From the NCBI RefSeq assembly GCF_004342065.1, contig NZ_SLZU01000010.1, positions 1-64,000 of the forward strand: a stretch of 64,000 nt of DNA, in the 5' to 3' direction. Shown one piece after another: positions 1-7,438 of this stretch. A program made the translations under genes and the position numbers. Below the pieces are notes generated by a model, which was not told the DNA's origin, searched no databases, and saw only the letters and a list, made by a program, of their open reading frames with translations. The stretch comes from Primorskyibacter sedentarius (GTDB lineage Bacteria > Pseudomonadota > Alphaproteobacteria > Rhodobacterales > Rhodobacteraceae). Within the stretch, counting starts at the first letter, position 1. Each line of letters opens with the position of its first letter.

Positions 1-10
1 CCCTCGCCGC

Positions 11-48
11 ATACGACGTCGTTATCCACGTCAGTAACGACGTCGTAT
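11..48. repeat. Perfect inverted repeat, 14-bp arms, 10-bp spacer
   Basis: The arms ATACGACGTCGTTA (11-24) and TAACGACGTCGTAT (35-48) are exact reverse complements separated by 10 bp. Each arm contains the 10-bp palindrome ACGACGTCGT, so the site also reads as two identical palindromes with centres 24 bp apart. This could be a paired operator or a recombinase core site. No gene next to it within the window explains it. Confidence 0.75.
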
Positions 49-151
49 AAGATCTACTAAGCGAATGCGGCAGGTGGTCCAAATCGGGCGGTTACTATGC
101 AGGAGCCATCCACACACGACATTCGCCATTCTGCAGAAACCACGTAGGTAA

Positions 152-246
152 GGGCTCTCCCTCCTCCTTCGCTGCGCGGGTCAGGAGTGGCCGCTTCGGG
201 AAGCGCAACCGTTCGCTGTGCAGTGCTCGAACTGGTCCGGCGCGGG
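152..246 (+). repeat. Dispersed 95-bp repeat, copy 1
   Basis: Most divergent of four copies of an intergenic repeat that starts GGGCTCTCC, contains GTGGCCGCTTCGGGAAGC and ends CGCGGG. It has exactly the length of the other copies, so they differ by substitutions only. It lies 3' of the membrane-protein gene that ends at 400. The 1-399 stretch otherwise shows only the inverted repeat at 11-48 and no convincing gene. Confidence 0.85.
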
Positions 247-399
247 TTTTGCAGCCGTCTCTGGTGAACGACTAATGTCCGCTCTTGGAAGATGATACGT
301 GTAACGGATCAGCAACCCAGATCTTCCGAAGCCTTGACTCTCACCGTCTTAAATTTCCGATAGGTCCTGTGAGGATGGACACCAGTTACTGTACCGGTC

Positions 400-1011
400 T
401 CAGCCAGTCTTACCTCCTAGACCGAACAGAAATTTCAGCCCACCCACGAGGGCCATAAAAATTGAAAAGGCGCAGAGCACCAGAAGACCCCCACCAAGCG
501 CCGGAAACACCGGCCAGAAAAGGATTATCGACATGCCGCGCCGTCCTGGCACACTAGATTCTGGGACCTCAACGAACCCGATCAGGAAGAAGATCGTAAT
601 GACCACGAGCAGCGGAATCACGGAATGCAATGTCAGACGATTAACTCTGCGACAGTGGCCCGGTGCCACGACCGTTCTCCAGTAGCCAATTCCATTCATT
701 ACCAGAAAGGTCGGCAAGATCACCAGGCCAGCAGTAAGCGTAGCCGTATGGGCCCCTTGCGAGGCTTTGTCCTGCTCCTCAAAAAAGGCTATTCGACCCG
801 CAGCCAGGGGGAAAACCTCTGACACGCGCGCGGCATCGATCAGCGTTCCGTCCAGGTTCTTCCACGCCATGAAATAGCACAGGGCAATTGCCGCGCCGAA
901 GGCGAACAACGTGAACCAATGCGAAAACTGTTCGTAAGCCTCGGTTTCGTTATGAGGAGCAGGCGCTGCATCCTTGACTTCAGCCACATAGGCGTCCCAC
1001 TTTTCGCTCAT
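400..1011 (-). CDS. Hypothetical multi-pass membrane protein
   Basis: 203 residues with no family I recognise. The first ~30 residues are soluble. Hydrophobic segments follow at about 31-50, 92-112, 128-148 and 160-195, the last probably two passes, so it is likely a four- or five-pass inner-membrane protein. A loop of about 40 residues separates the first two segments. The gene stands alone, with repeat copy 1 downstream and an AT-rich non-coding stretch upstream, and its base composition is lower in GC than the core genes. The function cannot be inferred from sequence or context. Confidence 0.7.
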   Translation of the reverse strand: MSEKWDAYVAEVKDAAPAPHNETEAYEQFSHWFTLFAFGAAIALCYFMAWKNLDGTLIDAARVSEVFPLAAGRIAFFEEQDKASQGAHTATLTAGLVILPTFLVMNGIGYWRTVVAPGHCRRVNRLTLHSVIPLLVVITIFFLIGFVEVPESSVPGRRGMSIILFWPVFPALGGGLLVLCAFSIFMALVGGLKFLFGLGGKTG

Positions 1012-1177
1012 TCAATCAGGCTCGGAGCGTATCGTACATGCGCGCCTAGGGTGGCTTGGGGCCAATATTCAACTGTAAGCGCCCCCACGACACCAGGGAG
1101 TGCGCCCCGGTTTTCCGGTGTCATTAAAATGTCCCCCGAGTTTAATAACCAGTGAGAAAAATGATTAGAGAATAATG

Positions 1178-1220
1178 TTTGTCGATCAACCCATTTGTAA
1201 AAAATGGGTATTACGACAAA
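1178..1220. repeat. Two-tier stem-loop (interrupted palindrome)
   Basis: TTTGTCG (1178-1184) pairs with CGACAAA (1214-1220), and inside it CCCATTT (1190-1196) pairs with AAATGGG (1202-1208) around a 5-nt loop. A symmetrical 5/5 internal bulge separates the two helices. It could be a terminator-like structure, a protein-binding palindrome or the remnant of a mobile-element end. The arms are exact, but its role is unknown. Confidence 0.65.
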
Positions 1221-1392
1221 TGCTTAAACAGACCCGTCACGCTCCGAAATGGGCACCGTCTTCGCCTTGGTAATCAGGGCCGCGCTCAGCCCCCTCTACC
1301 GGTCCAAATTTGGGCAGAAAACTCCAAACGGATGATTTCCAGTACTCGTCCTTATACCAGCCGTTCGGGCACATCGCAGCATCGGTAACTCT

Positions 1393-1487
1393 GGGCTCTC
1401 TTTCGGCTTTCGCTGCGCGGTTCAGGAGTGGCAGCTTCGGGAAGCACAACCGTTCGCTGCGCAATGCTCGAACTGGCAGGACGCGGG
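1393..1487 (+). repeat. Dispersed 95-bp repeat, copy 2
   Basis: 95 bp from GGGCTCTC to CGCGGG with the central GGCAGCTTCGGGAAGC hairpin and a duplicated TTCGCTGCGC decamer. GCAGCAT occurs 17 bp before the core (1376-1382), at the same spacing as in copies 3 and 4. It lies just beyond the 3' end of the LysR gene. Confidence 0.9.
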
Positions 1488-1548
1488 ACAAAGCTGCCTA
1501 AGAGTTTGGAAGAGCCAATGGCGGCTTTTCTCGTTTCGCGTGTAAGGA

Positions 1549-2463
1549 TCACCTGAGACCGAAACCGTATTCCGTTGCCCAAATCTGATCCATCATAAAA
1601 TCTATGAAAAGATGCGCGAGGCCATCTTGCGGACTATTCGTGGGATAGATCGCGTAAACGTCGATCGGGCGTAGCTTCACATGCGGCAGCACGTGGACAA
1701 GGCGCCCAGAGCGGAAATCATCTGCGACGAGCGGATTGGTTTCGATCATGAACCCCAGCCCTTCATCAACAAATTTTCGCGCCATCGTAAAGTTGCAGCA
1801 CGTGACTACTGTCTTTGGTACCCGATCTGGGTCTGTCCCGTCTGCCAACGTTGCGAATGCAGACCAAGGCACCGGCAGGCTTTGTATCCAGTCCCATTCG
1901 GCCAAGTCGTTCATGGATTGGGGGGTGGGTCGGCCCTGCACATATGACGGTGCCGCGAAGACGCTGAACTTAACGTTACCCAACTTGCGCGCTTTGTAAC
2001 TGCTGTCGTCGAGGTCGCCCGCGCGGCCCCGGATCGCGACATCAATGTTCGACCCTTCCAAAGGGATCGCACGGTCTTCAAGCTGAATGGACAGATGCAC
2101 ATCCGGATAGGATTGGGCAAACCGGGCAAAAGTTTCGACGTAAGGGCTGTGGGAAAACGGGGTCGACGCAGCGATGGTCAGTGTTCCCGTCGGGTGCGAC
2201 GCACGTCGCTGAACCGCCGAAAGCCCGTCTATAGCCGCTGCGGTCATACGTTGACTAGCCGCCAAAAGCGCTACGCCTGCGTCGGTCAAGGACATGCGGC
2301 GGGTCGAGCGATACAGCAGCGGTGTACCGAGGTCTTCCTCAAGCTTTGAGATGTGGTGACTGATTACTGATGGTGAGAGGCTCAGCTTTTTCGCCGCCTG
2401 CCGGAACGATCCAAGTTCCGCCACTGTCTGAAAGATCGCCATCGTTCTGAGTTGATCAATCAT
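1549..2463 (-). CDS. LysR-family transcriptional regulator
   Basis: 304 residues, the normal LysR length. The N-terminal winged helix-turn-helix covers about residues 1-60 (FRQAAKKLSLSPSVISHHIS) and is followed by a linker helix and a periplasmic-binding-protein-like effector domain (~90-295). It diverges from the small gene at 2584 across a 120-bp spacer that contains a matching T-N11-A type dyad, so it probably controls that gene and itself. The effector is unknown. Confidence 0.93.
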   Translation of the reverse strand: MIDQLRTMAIFQTVAELGSFRQAAKKLSLSPSVISHHISKLEEDLGTPLLYRSTRRMSLTDAGVALLAASQRMTAAAIDGLSAVQRRASHPTGTLTIAASTPFSHSPYVETFARFAQSYPDVHLSIQLEDRAIPLEGSNIDVAIRGRAGDLDDSSYKARKLGNVKFSVFAAPSYVQGRPTPQSMNDLAEWDWIQSLPVPWSAFATLADGTDPDRVPKTVVTCCNFTMARKFVDEGLGFMIETNPLVADDFRSGRLVHVLPHVKLRPIDVYAIYPTNSPQDGLAHLFIDFMMDQIWATEYGFGLR

Positions 2464-2474
2464 TGTTCGATCCT

Positions 2475-2520
2475 ATAAAATTATGAACCGCATAATGCCT
2501 ATATACTCACATAATTTTGT
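2475..2520. promoter_or_regulatory. Probable LysR operator region
   Basis: ATTATGAACCGCATAAT (2480-2496) is a 17-bp inverted repeat with perfect 6-bp arms, and CATAAT recurs at 2510-2515. A -10-like TATACT (2502-2507) lies between the half-sites. The spacing fits a LysR recognition plus activation site between the divergent genes at 2463 (-) and 2584 (+). Binding by this LysR is inferred from position. Confidence 0.6.
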
Positions 2521-2583
2521 GTGTGCCAACATTCAGGGCATCGGGCAACTGCCCGGTATCTCTGATGATTGAAAGGACACATC

Positions 2584-2856
2584 ATGGCACTGCTCGTATC
2601 TGTAACCCGCGTCTCTCACATCCCCGTGGGACCTGAACTCGAAGAATTTCACGCCGCACACAAAGAGCTTTTTGGAGATGCCGCCGGTAAGTTAATTTTC
2701 CTGCGGGACCCGAATGATGCCAATCAGGCGGCCGTCGTTGGCGAGGTCCACGACCTTGAAAAAATGCGTGCCATCAGCCGAACGCCGGAGGGTGATGCGA
2801 TGATGCGTAAGTTCGGTTTCGTCGAGCAACTGAGCTACTTCTTGGAGGACGATTAG
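2584..2856 (+). CDS. Small hypothetical protein, divergent from LysR
   Basis: 90 residues. I chose the ATG at 2584 because GAAAGGA lies at a good distance upstream; the reading frame opens five codons earlier. The protein is soluble, with no signal peptide or membrane segment. Its size and alternating strand/helix pattern would suit a dimeric alpha/beta-barrel protein, but no diagnostic motif is visible. Its divergence from the LysR gene across a dyad-bearing spacer suggests it is the regulated target. Confidence 0.65.
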   Translation: MALLVSVTRVSHIPVGPELEEFHAAHKELFGDAAGKLIFLRDPNDANQAAVVGEVHDLEKMRAISRTPEGDAMMRKFGFVEQLSYFLEDD

Positions 2857-3124
2857 GAGATGTGGTTCCGGCGGCCAAAACGTTCGTTCAGTAAGCACAC
2901 AAACTCAGAAGCTAACGGATCGGCGCATGATCGGTTCGAGCAGAAGCTGCAGGAGTTGTTTATTGCGCAGCAGCATTTTTGCATATTTCCGGCCTGATGG
3001 TTTGGATGTCTCTCAAGGCCAATCAAAGCGCGCGATGAGCAGCGAAGTGTCGACACCGTCGACAGCCACTTTTCGACCAGAAGTCCAAGCGGACATTCAT
3101 TCATCGCGCAGCATCCGACAACAT
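2857..3124. other. Non-coding stretch before repeat copy 3
   Basis: I see no credible gene between 2857 and the LysE gene end at 3319. The stretch contains a TGTCGAC-acc-GTCGACA inverted repeat (3048-3064) and then repeat copy 3. A degenerate second occurrence of the TTCGCTGCGC..ATGCTCGAA segment follows at 3232-3251. Confidence 0.5.
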
Positions 3125-3219
3125 GGGCTCTCCCTCCTCCTTCGCCGCGCGGTTCAGGAGTGGCAGCTTCGGGAAGCGCAGCCGTTCACTGCGCAGTGCT
3201 CGAACTGGTACGGCGCGGG
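3087..3219 (+). repeat. Dispersed repeat, copy 3 (133-bp form)
   Basis: The 95-bp core is 3125-3219. Similarity to copy 4 starts 38 bp earlier at AAGCGG (3087), with GCAGCAT 17 bp before the core. Internally it shows the GGCAGCTTCGGGAAGC hairpin enclosed by CGGTT/AACCG-type complementarity. It sits between the small ORF at 2584 and the 3' end of the LysE gene. Confidence 0.9.
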
Positions 3220-3318
3220 ACGAAGTTGGGTTTCGCTGCGCCATGCTCGAAGGTCGGTCTTGGCCGAGCCTGTCCTGTTGGACGTTGCAGGTCTTGAGAC
3301 GTCGAGATGTCGGGACTT

Positions 3319-3918
3319 TCAGCCGAAAGCCATCCACACAGCGACGGCAGCGAGGACCGCGCCGAAGGTCCGGTTGATCCACCTCGCACTTTGTTCTTCG
3401 CGAAACTGTTTGGCCAATCGGTCGCCAGCCGCCGTCCATGCCAGAAACGCGAGGAGGTTGTTCAGCGTGAAGACCGTCGTGACGACAAGCACGAGTTGCC
3501 ATTCCGAAGTGCCGTCCGCATCCGCGACGAATTGCGTGAACATCAAGGCGATGATGAGATAGGCTTTTGGATTGAACAATAACAGCATAACCCCGGTGCC
3601 GAAACCGGCAGGTGCCGCCTCCGCCGCTTCATCGTGTGCACCGCTGCGGAACAGGCTCCAGGCCAGCCATAGCACGTAGAGGCTTCCGAACAGTTTCAAC
3701 GCATGGAAGGCGCCGGGATGTGTCGTGAAGGCGGCCAGCGCGCCGAAGCCGATCGCCGCCGTCACGAGCCATGTGGCGACGTGATAGCCGAAATTGGCAG
3801 GCAGGGTCGCTTTCATCCCGAAGCGGGCACCATTGGCCGCGAAGAACATGTTTCCCGGGCCTGGGCTGTAGGCCAGCGGAAAGAGGAAGGCGATAAGGGC
3901 TGCGATGGTTGTCGTCAT
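3319..3918 (-). CDS. LysE/RhtB-family amino-acid exporter
   Basis: 199 residues with about six hydrophobic segments. The N-terminal family signature PLAYSPGPGNMFFAANGARFG is at residues ~15-35. Proteins of this family export amino acids or related metabolites across the inner membrane; the substrate cannot be told from sequence. It follows a cysteine-hydrolase gene on the same strand (63-bp gap), so the two may form a small unit opposite the GlxA/AraC-type regulator. Confidence 0.9.
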   Translation of the reverse strand: MTTTIAALIAFLFPLAYSPGPGNMFFAANGARFGMKATLPANFGYHVATWLVTAAIGFGALAAFTTHPGAFHALKLFGSLYVLWLAWSLFRSGAHDEAAEAAPAGFGTGVMLLLFNPKAYLIIALMFTQFVADADGTSEWQLVLVVTTVFTLNNLLAFLAWTAAGDRLAKQFREEQSARWINRTFGAVLAAVAVWMAFG

Positions 3919-3981
3919 GTCAGTTCCTCCGATGGCGGTTCCCGCAATGGTGAGCGGACTTATGTGGCGATACAGCCCGGT

Positions 3982-4569
3982 TCATGCGGATTGCAGTGCG
4001 GTCTGTCCGTTTCCGGCAGCGCGGCTGCCTTCGATGTCGTCGGTCGTCACGACCTTGCCGTAGCTCGCTGCCAAGGGGGCCATGATCGCGGCGTGGACAT
4101 GTGATGACGGTACCGAAACACTGCCGTAACTGACCGACGCGGCGGCGCAGGCATCGCCGACCACAGTTACGGCGAAGCCCATGTCGGCCGCCGCGCGGGC
4201 AGTGGCATCCACGCACATCTGGCTCATGGCACCGCAGAGGATCAGGTGTTCGATCCCCACCGCGCGCAGTGCCTGTTCCAGACCGGTCCCGATGAAGGCG
4301 TTGGGGCGGATCTTTTCGATTATCGTCTCGCCGGGATCTGGCCGCACGGTCTCATGGATTTCGCTGCCCAGGGTCCCCGGGCGGAAGAAAGGTGCTTCGG
4401 CCGAACCTGCAATGTGACGGATATGAAGGACGGGCTCTCGGCGGGCCCGCGCGGCGACGAGAAGACGCGCGGCATTGGCGGCGGCGACGTCCATGCCGTC
4501 GAGGGCCATCAGGCCACAGTCGAAATAGTCCTTCTGGATGTCGATCAGGATCAGGGCTGTCTTGGTCAT
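3982..4569 (-). CDS. Isochorismatase-like cysteine hydrolase
   Basis: 195 residues covering one isochorismatase-like domain. The catalytic set is visible: Asp in LILIDIQKDYF (~9), Lys in IIEKIRPNAF (~86), and the nucleophilic Cys in GAMSQMCVDATARAA (~118). Members hydrolyse amides or related groups, such as nicotinamide or N-carbamoyl compounds; the substrate here is unknown. It diverges by 60 bp from the GlxA-like regulator at 4630, a common arrangement for a regulator and its target. Confidence 0.9.
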   Translation of the reverse strand: MTKTALILIDIQKDYFDCGLMALDGMDVAAANAARLLVAARARREPVLHIRHIAGSAEAPFFRPGTLGSEIHETVRPDPGETIIEKIRPNAFIGTGLEQALRAVGIEHLILCGAMSQMCVDATARAAADMGFAVTVVGDACAAASVSYGSVSVPSSHVHAAIMAPLAASYGKVVTTDDIEGSRAAGNGQTALQSA

Positions 4570-4629
4570 ATCTGTGTTCTCCTTTTCTCCAGTTTACGCG
4601 TTCCACCCTTCGCTCTACGATTGGCGCTG

Positions 4630-5571
4630 ATGACAATCACTGTGCCGGATACGCCAAATCGGGTGAAGATCGCCCTCCTCGCCTATGAAGGCGCGCAAAT
4701 GTCCGCGGTGCTTGGCCTCGGTGACATCCTGACCGTCGCAAACCGCTATGCGGAAGAAGTCGGTATGGGCCGGGTGGAATACGCTGTCCTTCAGCCCGGC
4801 GATCTCGATGGCGAGACGGAGTTCGATGCCGTTGTCCTGCCGCCCAATCTGACCGGCGGTAGGGGCGATACGGACCAGAGCATCCATCGCTGGATCGCAG
4901 ACCGACATGGTGACGGTGCGATCCTGTGCTCGGCCTGCGCCGGCGCGTTCTGGCTGGGCCATGCAGGTGCGCTGGACGGCCGTCCCGTGACAACCCATTG
5001 GGCGCTGGAGGCCGAGTTCCGCGCCGCCTTTCCGCGCGCGGACCTGCATCCGGAACATCTGCTGATTGACGACCACGACATCGTCACCACGGGCGGCGTG
5101 ATGGCCTGGGTCGATCTGGGGCTGTTCCTGGTGCGCCGATGGCTAGGACCGGACGTCGTCTCGCGCACCTGCCGCCATATGCTGATTGACCCCCAGGGGC
5201 GCGAGCAGCGCAACTATCGCAGTTTCCGACCGCGCATGGATCACGGCGACGACCCGATTCGGGCCCTCCAGCACTGGATGGAGGAAAACGCCGCCTTTGA
5301 CCTCACGCTGTCAGCGTTGGCAACCGGGACCGGCATGACCGAACGCACTTTGCAGCGCCGCTTTGCCCAGGCAACGGGTCTGCCGGTGAGCCGCTATGTC
5401 CAGGAACTGCGTATCGAGAAGGCGCGGGGGTATCTGGAACGGACGGCGATGCCGGTGAGCGACATCTGCTGGGCGGTCGGTTACACCGACGCCTCGGCCT
5501 TCAGTCGCCTCTTCCGCTCGATCTGCGGCGTGAGCGCCAGCGAATACAGACGACGGTTTGCCGTTACATGA
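4630..5571 (+). CDS. GlxA-type AraC regulator with DJ-1/PfpI domain
   Basis: 313 residues from the ATG at 4630; the frame is open further upstream but that part overlaps the hydrolase gene. Residues ~10-180 form a DJ-1/PfpI-like (GATase1) sensor domain containing LCSACAGAFWLGHAG. Residues ~215-313 carry the double helix-turn-helix AraC domain, with TERTLQRRFAQATGLPVSRY and the terminal family block ending ASEYRRRF. It probably regulates the divergent hydrolase-exporter pair. Repeat copy 4 follows its stop codon. Confidence 0.9.
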   Translation: MTITVPDTPNRVKIALLAYEGAQMSAVLGLGDILTVANRYAEEVGMGRVEYAVLQPGDLDGETEFDAVVLPPNLTGGRGDTDQSIHRWIADRHGDGAILCSACAGAFWLGHAGALDGRPVTTHWALEAEFRAAFPRADLHPEHLLIDDHDIVTTGGVMAWVDLGLFLVRRWLGPDVVSRTCRHMLIDPQGREQRNYRSFRPRMDHGDDPIRALQHWMEENAAFDLTLSALATGTGMTERTLQRRFAQATGLPVSRYVQELRIEKARGYLERTAMPVSDICWAVGYTDASAFSRLFRSICGVSASEYRRRFAVT

Positions 5572-5952
5572 CTCTCGCAGCCTCGCACTCAGTTGTATGC
5601 TATCGGAGCACCGCCACGGGCAGGTCCATATCCGAACGAACAATCGTGCTGTGGACAATCCGTGATCCGGCGAAGCGGCCATTAAAGCAAACCGCAGCAT
5701 TGGTCAAAATGGGCTCTCCTTCCTCCTTCGCTGCGCGGTTCAGGAGTGGCAGCTTCGGGAAGCGCAACCGTTCGCTGCGCAATGCTCGAACAGGCAGGAC
5801 GCGGGACTTTTCGGTCGTTCGTTTTTCGCACTTCGCTGACGCAGCATCTGTCCGCACGTCCGGCATACTTGACGCTGCGTTGTAGCCGATATCGCCATAG
5901 GGGTCATTCAAGACCAAGATGAAGCTCCGCTCTCAGACCTCTTTTACGCTTC
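5572..5952. other. Intergenic stretch carrying repeat copy 4
   Basis: 381 bp between the GlxA-like regulator and the small ORF at 5953. Apart from the repeat at 5673-5805 I see no gene, no clear ribosome-binding site and no promoter. Confidence 0.55.
5673..5805 (+). repeat. Dispersed repeat, copy 4 (133-bp form)
   Basis: The core is 5711-5805, with the upstream extension starting at AAGCGG exactly 38 bp before it, as in copy 3. GCAGCAT lies 17 bp before the core (5694-5700). The central hairpin and the paired TTCGCTGCGC decamers are intact. Copies 3 and 4 together define the unit as at least 133 bp. Confidence 0.9.
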
Positions 5953-6159
5953 ATGGCCGATGGCTTCCTCTATCTGAGCTTTGCCGTGGTCACGCCGGAA
6001 TTGACGGCAAGATTCGAAGCGGGATTTCGGCTCGAAACTGTGGGAGAATGGCGGTGCGGCCCAGATTTCAATGTTGCGGATGTAATTTCCCCGTTCAATG
6101 ATCCGGGCAATTTCGTAGAGCAGTTCTACCAGAGCTTGAAGGTGAAGAGCGCCCAATAG
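5953..6159 (+). CDS. Short ORF in frame with the following pseudogene
   Basis: 68 codons ending in TAG at 6157-6159, directly followed by the ATG at 6160 in the same frame. There is no ribosome-binding site before its ATG and I recognise no family. It could be the degraded 3' end of an upstream gene, an N-terminal extension of the next ORF lost to an amber mutation, or a short coupled cistron. Confidence 0.35.
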   Translation: MADGFLYLSFAVVTPELTARFEAGFRLETVGEWRCGPDFNVADVISPFNDPGNFVEQFYQSLKVKSAQ

Positions 6160-6789
6160 ATGAACTACTTCATTCCCGAACAAGATATCACGCACAAACG
6201 CGCGTTCGACATATTCGCCATGAAGCAAACCGCCGACGGAACGGTGACCGACACAAATTGGCGGTTTTCCAAGGCGACATTCGACCCCGACGGGCGCGTC
6301 GACCAAGTCACGCGAGCCGCGATGGATAACATGGTTTTTGCGGTTGGTCGAACAACCGATTTACCGGGCATCTTGTGGACAAAGTCAGAGCGCGATCCGC
6401 TCCGGTTTGCCGTGCGTTCGGACAAGGTGGATGCTTTTCGCGCCCTTGATCCAGAGGGCATGGAATTCATCCCTTTGGGCACGATGTGGGACCGCACAGC
6501 CGAGACGTTTTTCGACACACCGAACTTCTGCGTTGTCAACGTGTTGCGGCGGGCCGACGGCTGAAATGCCAACGAGATGACCATGACGCCGTACCCTTTT
6601 CGGGGAAACCAGGATGACATCTTCTGGACTAGGACGGCGCCTGGATACCTGAAGAAGGAAAACCTCGGCGATCTCCCGATGTATCAGGACATCAAAACGC
6701 GAGAATTGATCATCAACGAAGACGCCCGCGCTGTCTTTGAAGATTGCAACGCGCCTTCGTTGTTCTTCACTTCACTGAACTTCGCCTGA
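6160..6789 (+). pseudogene. Imm11/DUF1629-like gene interrupted by in-frame TGA
   Basis: Two open segments, 6160-6561 (134 codons) and 6565-6786, share one frame and are split only by a TGA at 6562-6564; an ATG at 6577 could restart translation. Together they give ~209 codons, about the length of the Imm11 (DUF1629, MXAN_0049-type) immunity-related family. The segment PLRFAVRSDKVDAFRALDPEGM, FDTPNFCVVNVL, and the second half with DDIFW and LFFTSLNF follow what I recall of that family's order. The family call is tentative. The single nonsense codon suggests recent decay, or a sequencing error. Confidence 0.5.
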
Positions 6790-7438
6790 AGGCCCAAAGG
6801 GTCGCACCGGTTGACGTTTTGACCTTTCAGAGTTGAGGGCCCGCATGCCTTTGGCCTGAGCCTAAGTGATGGCGCAAGTTCTACCAGTGACGACAATCAG
6901 GCAGGATCATCAACCGCTGGAAACCCTCCGTCCGCCGATCCGGCAGCGACCCAACACCTGAACGACCACTTCCGCCGCTGCATAGCGGCACTGCGAACGG
7001 AGCACCTGCGGCATTCGTCGCCCTGCAAACGCGCGCAGCACGAAAATCCAAAGTGCAAGATGGGCTCATACCGGCAGGTGGAGCTGCGGGCCTTGCGGTC
7101 TGGGCGGGGCTGGTTTTGGCGCTCGTGGCGCTTTGGGGTCTGGCTGGGAGCGCGCCGGTGGGTCGGCTCGTCGGGGCATCTTGTGGGTGCGATCCGGCTG
7201 CGGGCAGGCGCGGGACGAGGGGCGAATCATCGTCCGGCCTGCGGGCCGGAAGATGCGCGGGGTGGGGAGTCGTTTGCGCGGCAAGGGCCAGCGCACCCCA
7301 CGTCAACCCCCGACGCAGGCGCCTTGTGACAATAATTCCACCTCCAAGGCCCGGATATCATTTCCGTTTTGCGCGTTTGATCCTATAGTTGCCTTCATAA
7401 ATGAGAACCATGGGACATGCCCGGGGGGGGCAATATTC
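6790..7438. other. Long intergenic stretch at the accessory/core boundary
   Basis: 649 bp with no convincing gene. One frame (7053-7388) opens with a short hydrophobic run and then becomes Arg/Pro/Gly-rich, which looks accidental. A perfect TCCGGCC-tgcg-GGCCGGA hairpin is at 7233-7250. The last 60 bp are AT-richer and must hold the ihfB promoter, though I cannot assign boxes with confidence. An eight-G run (7423-7430) precedes the ihfB start. I would have expected rpsA here. Confidence 0.55.

Larger units (their letters stand above)
1012..1548. other. Intergenic stretch without a convincing gene
   Basis: 537 bp between two leftward genes. It is AT-rich around 1120-1225. It holds a strong interrupted stem-loop (1178-1220), repeat copy 2 (1393-1487), and near 1120-1150 a GTGTCATTAAAATGTCCCCC stretch that vaguely resembles an insertion-sequence terminus, although no transposase is present. 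The short ORFs here look like chance reading frames. Confidence 0.6.

Noticed and set aside
1120-1150. Insertion-sequence terminus
   Set aside because: Only a loose resemblance to IS-end sequences; no transposase fragment and no matching opposite end within the window.
2853-3104. 83-codon minus-strand frame beyond the small LysR-linked gene
   Set aside because: Cys-rich, low-complexity translation without motif or start signal, overlapping the end of a better-supported gene.
6562-6564. TGA as a selenocysteine or programmed readthrough codon
   Set aside because: No hairpin of SECIS type is apparent after the codon and the family has no known selenoprotein members; decay or a sequencing error is simpler.
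7233-7250. TCCGGCC/GGCCGGA hairpin as a terminator
   Set aside because: No U-tract follows and no gene ends just upstream. It is kept only as a note in the intergenic entry.
7053-7388. 111-codon frame with a short hydrophobic start, before ihfB
   Set aside because: The later part is Arg/Pro/Gly-rich and changes character, no ribosome-binding site is present, and overlapping frames look equally open in this GC-rich stretch.
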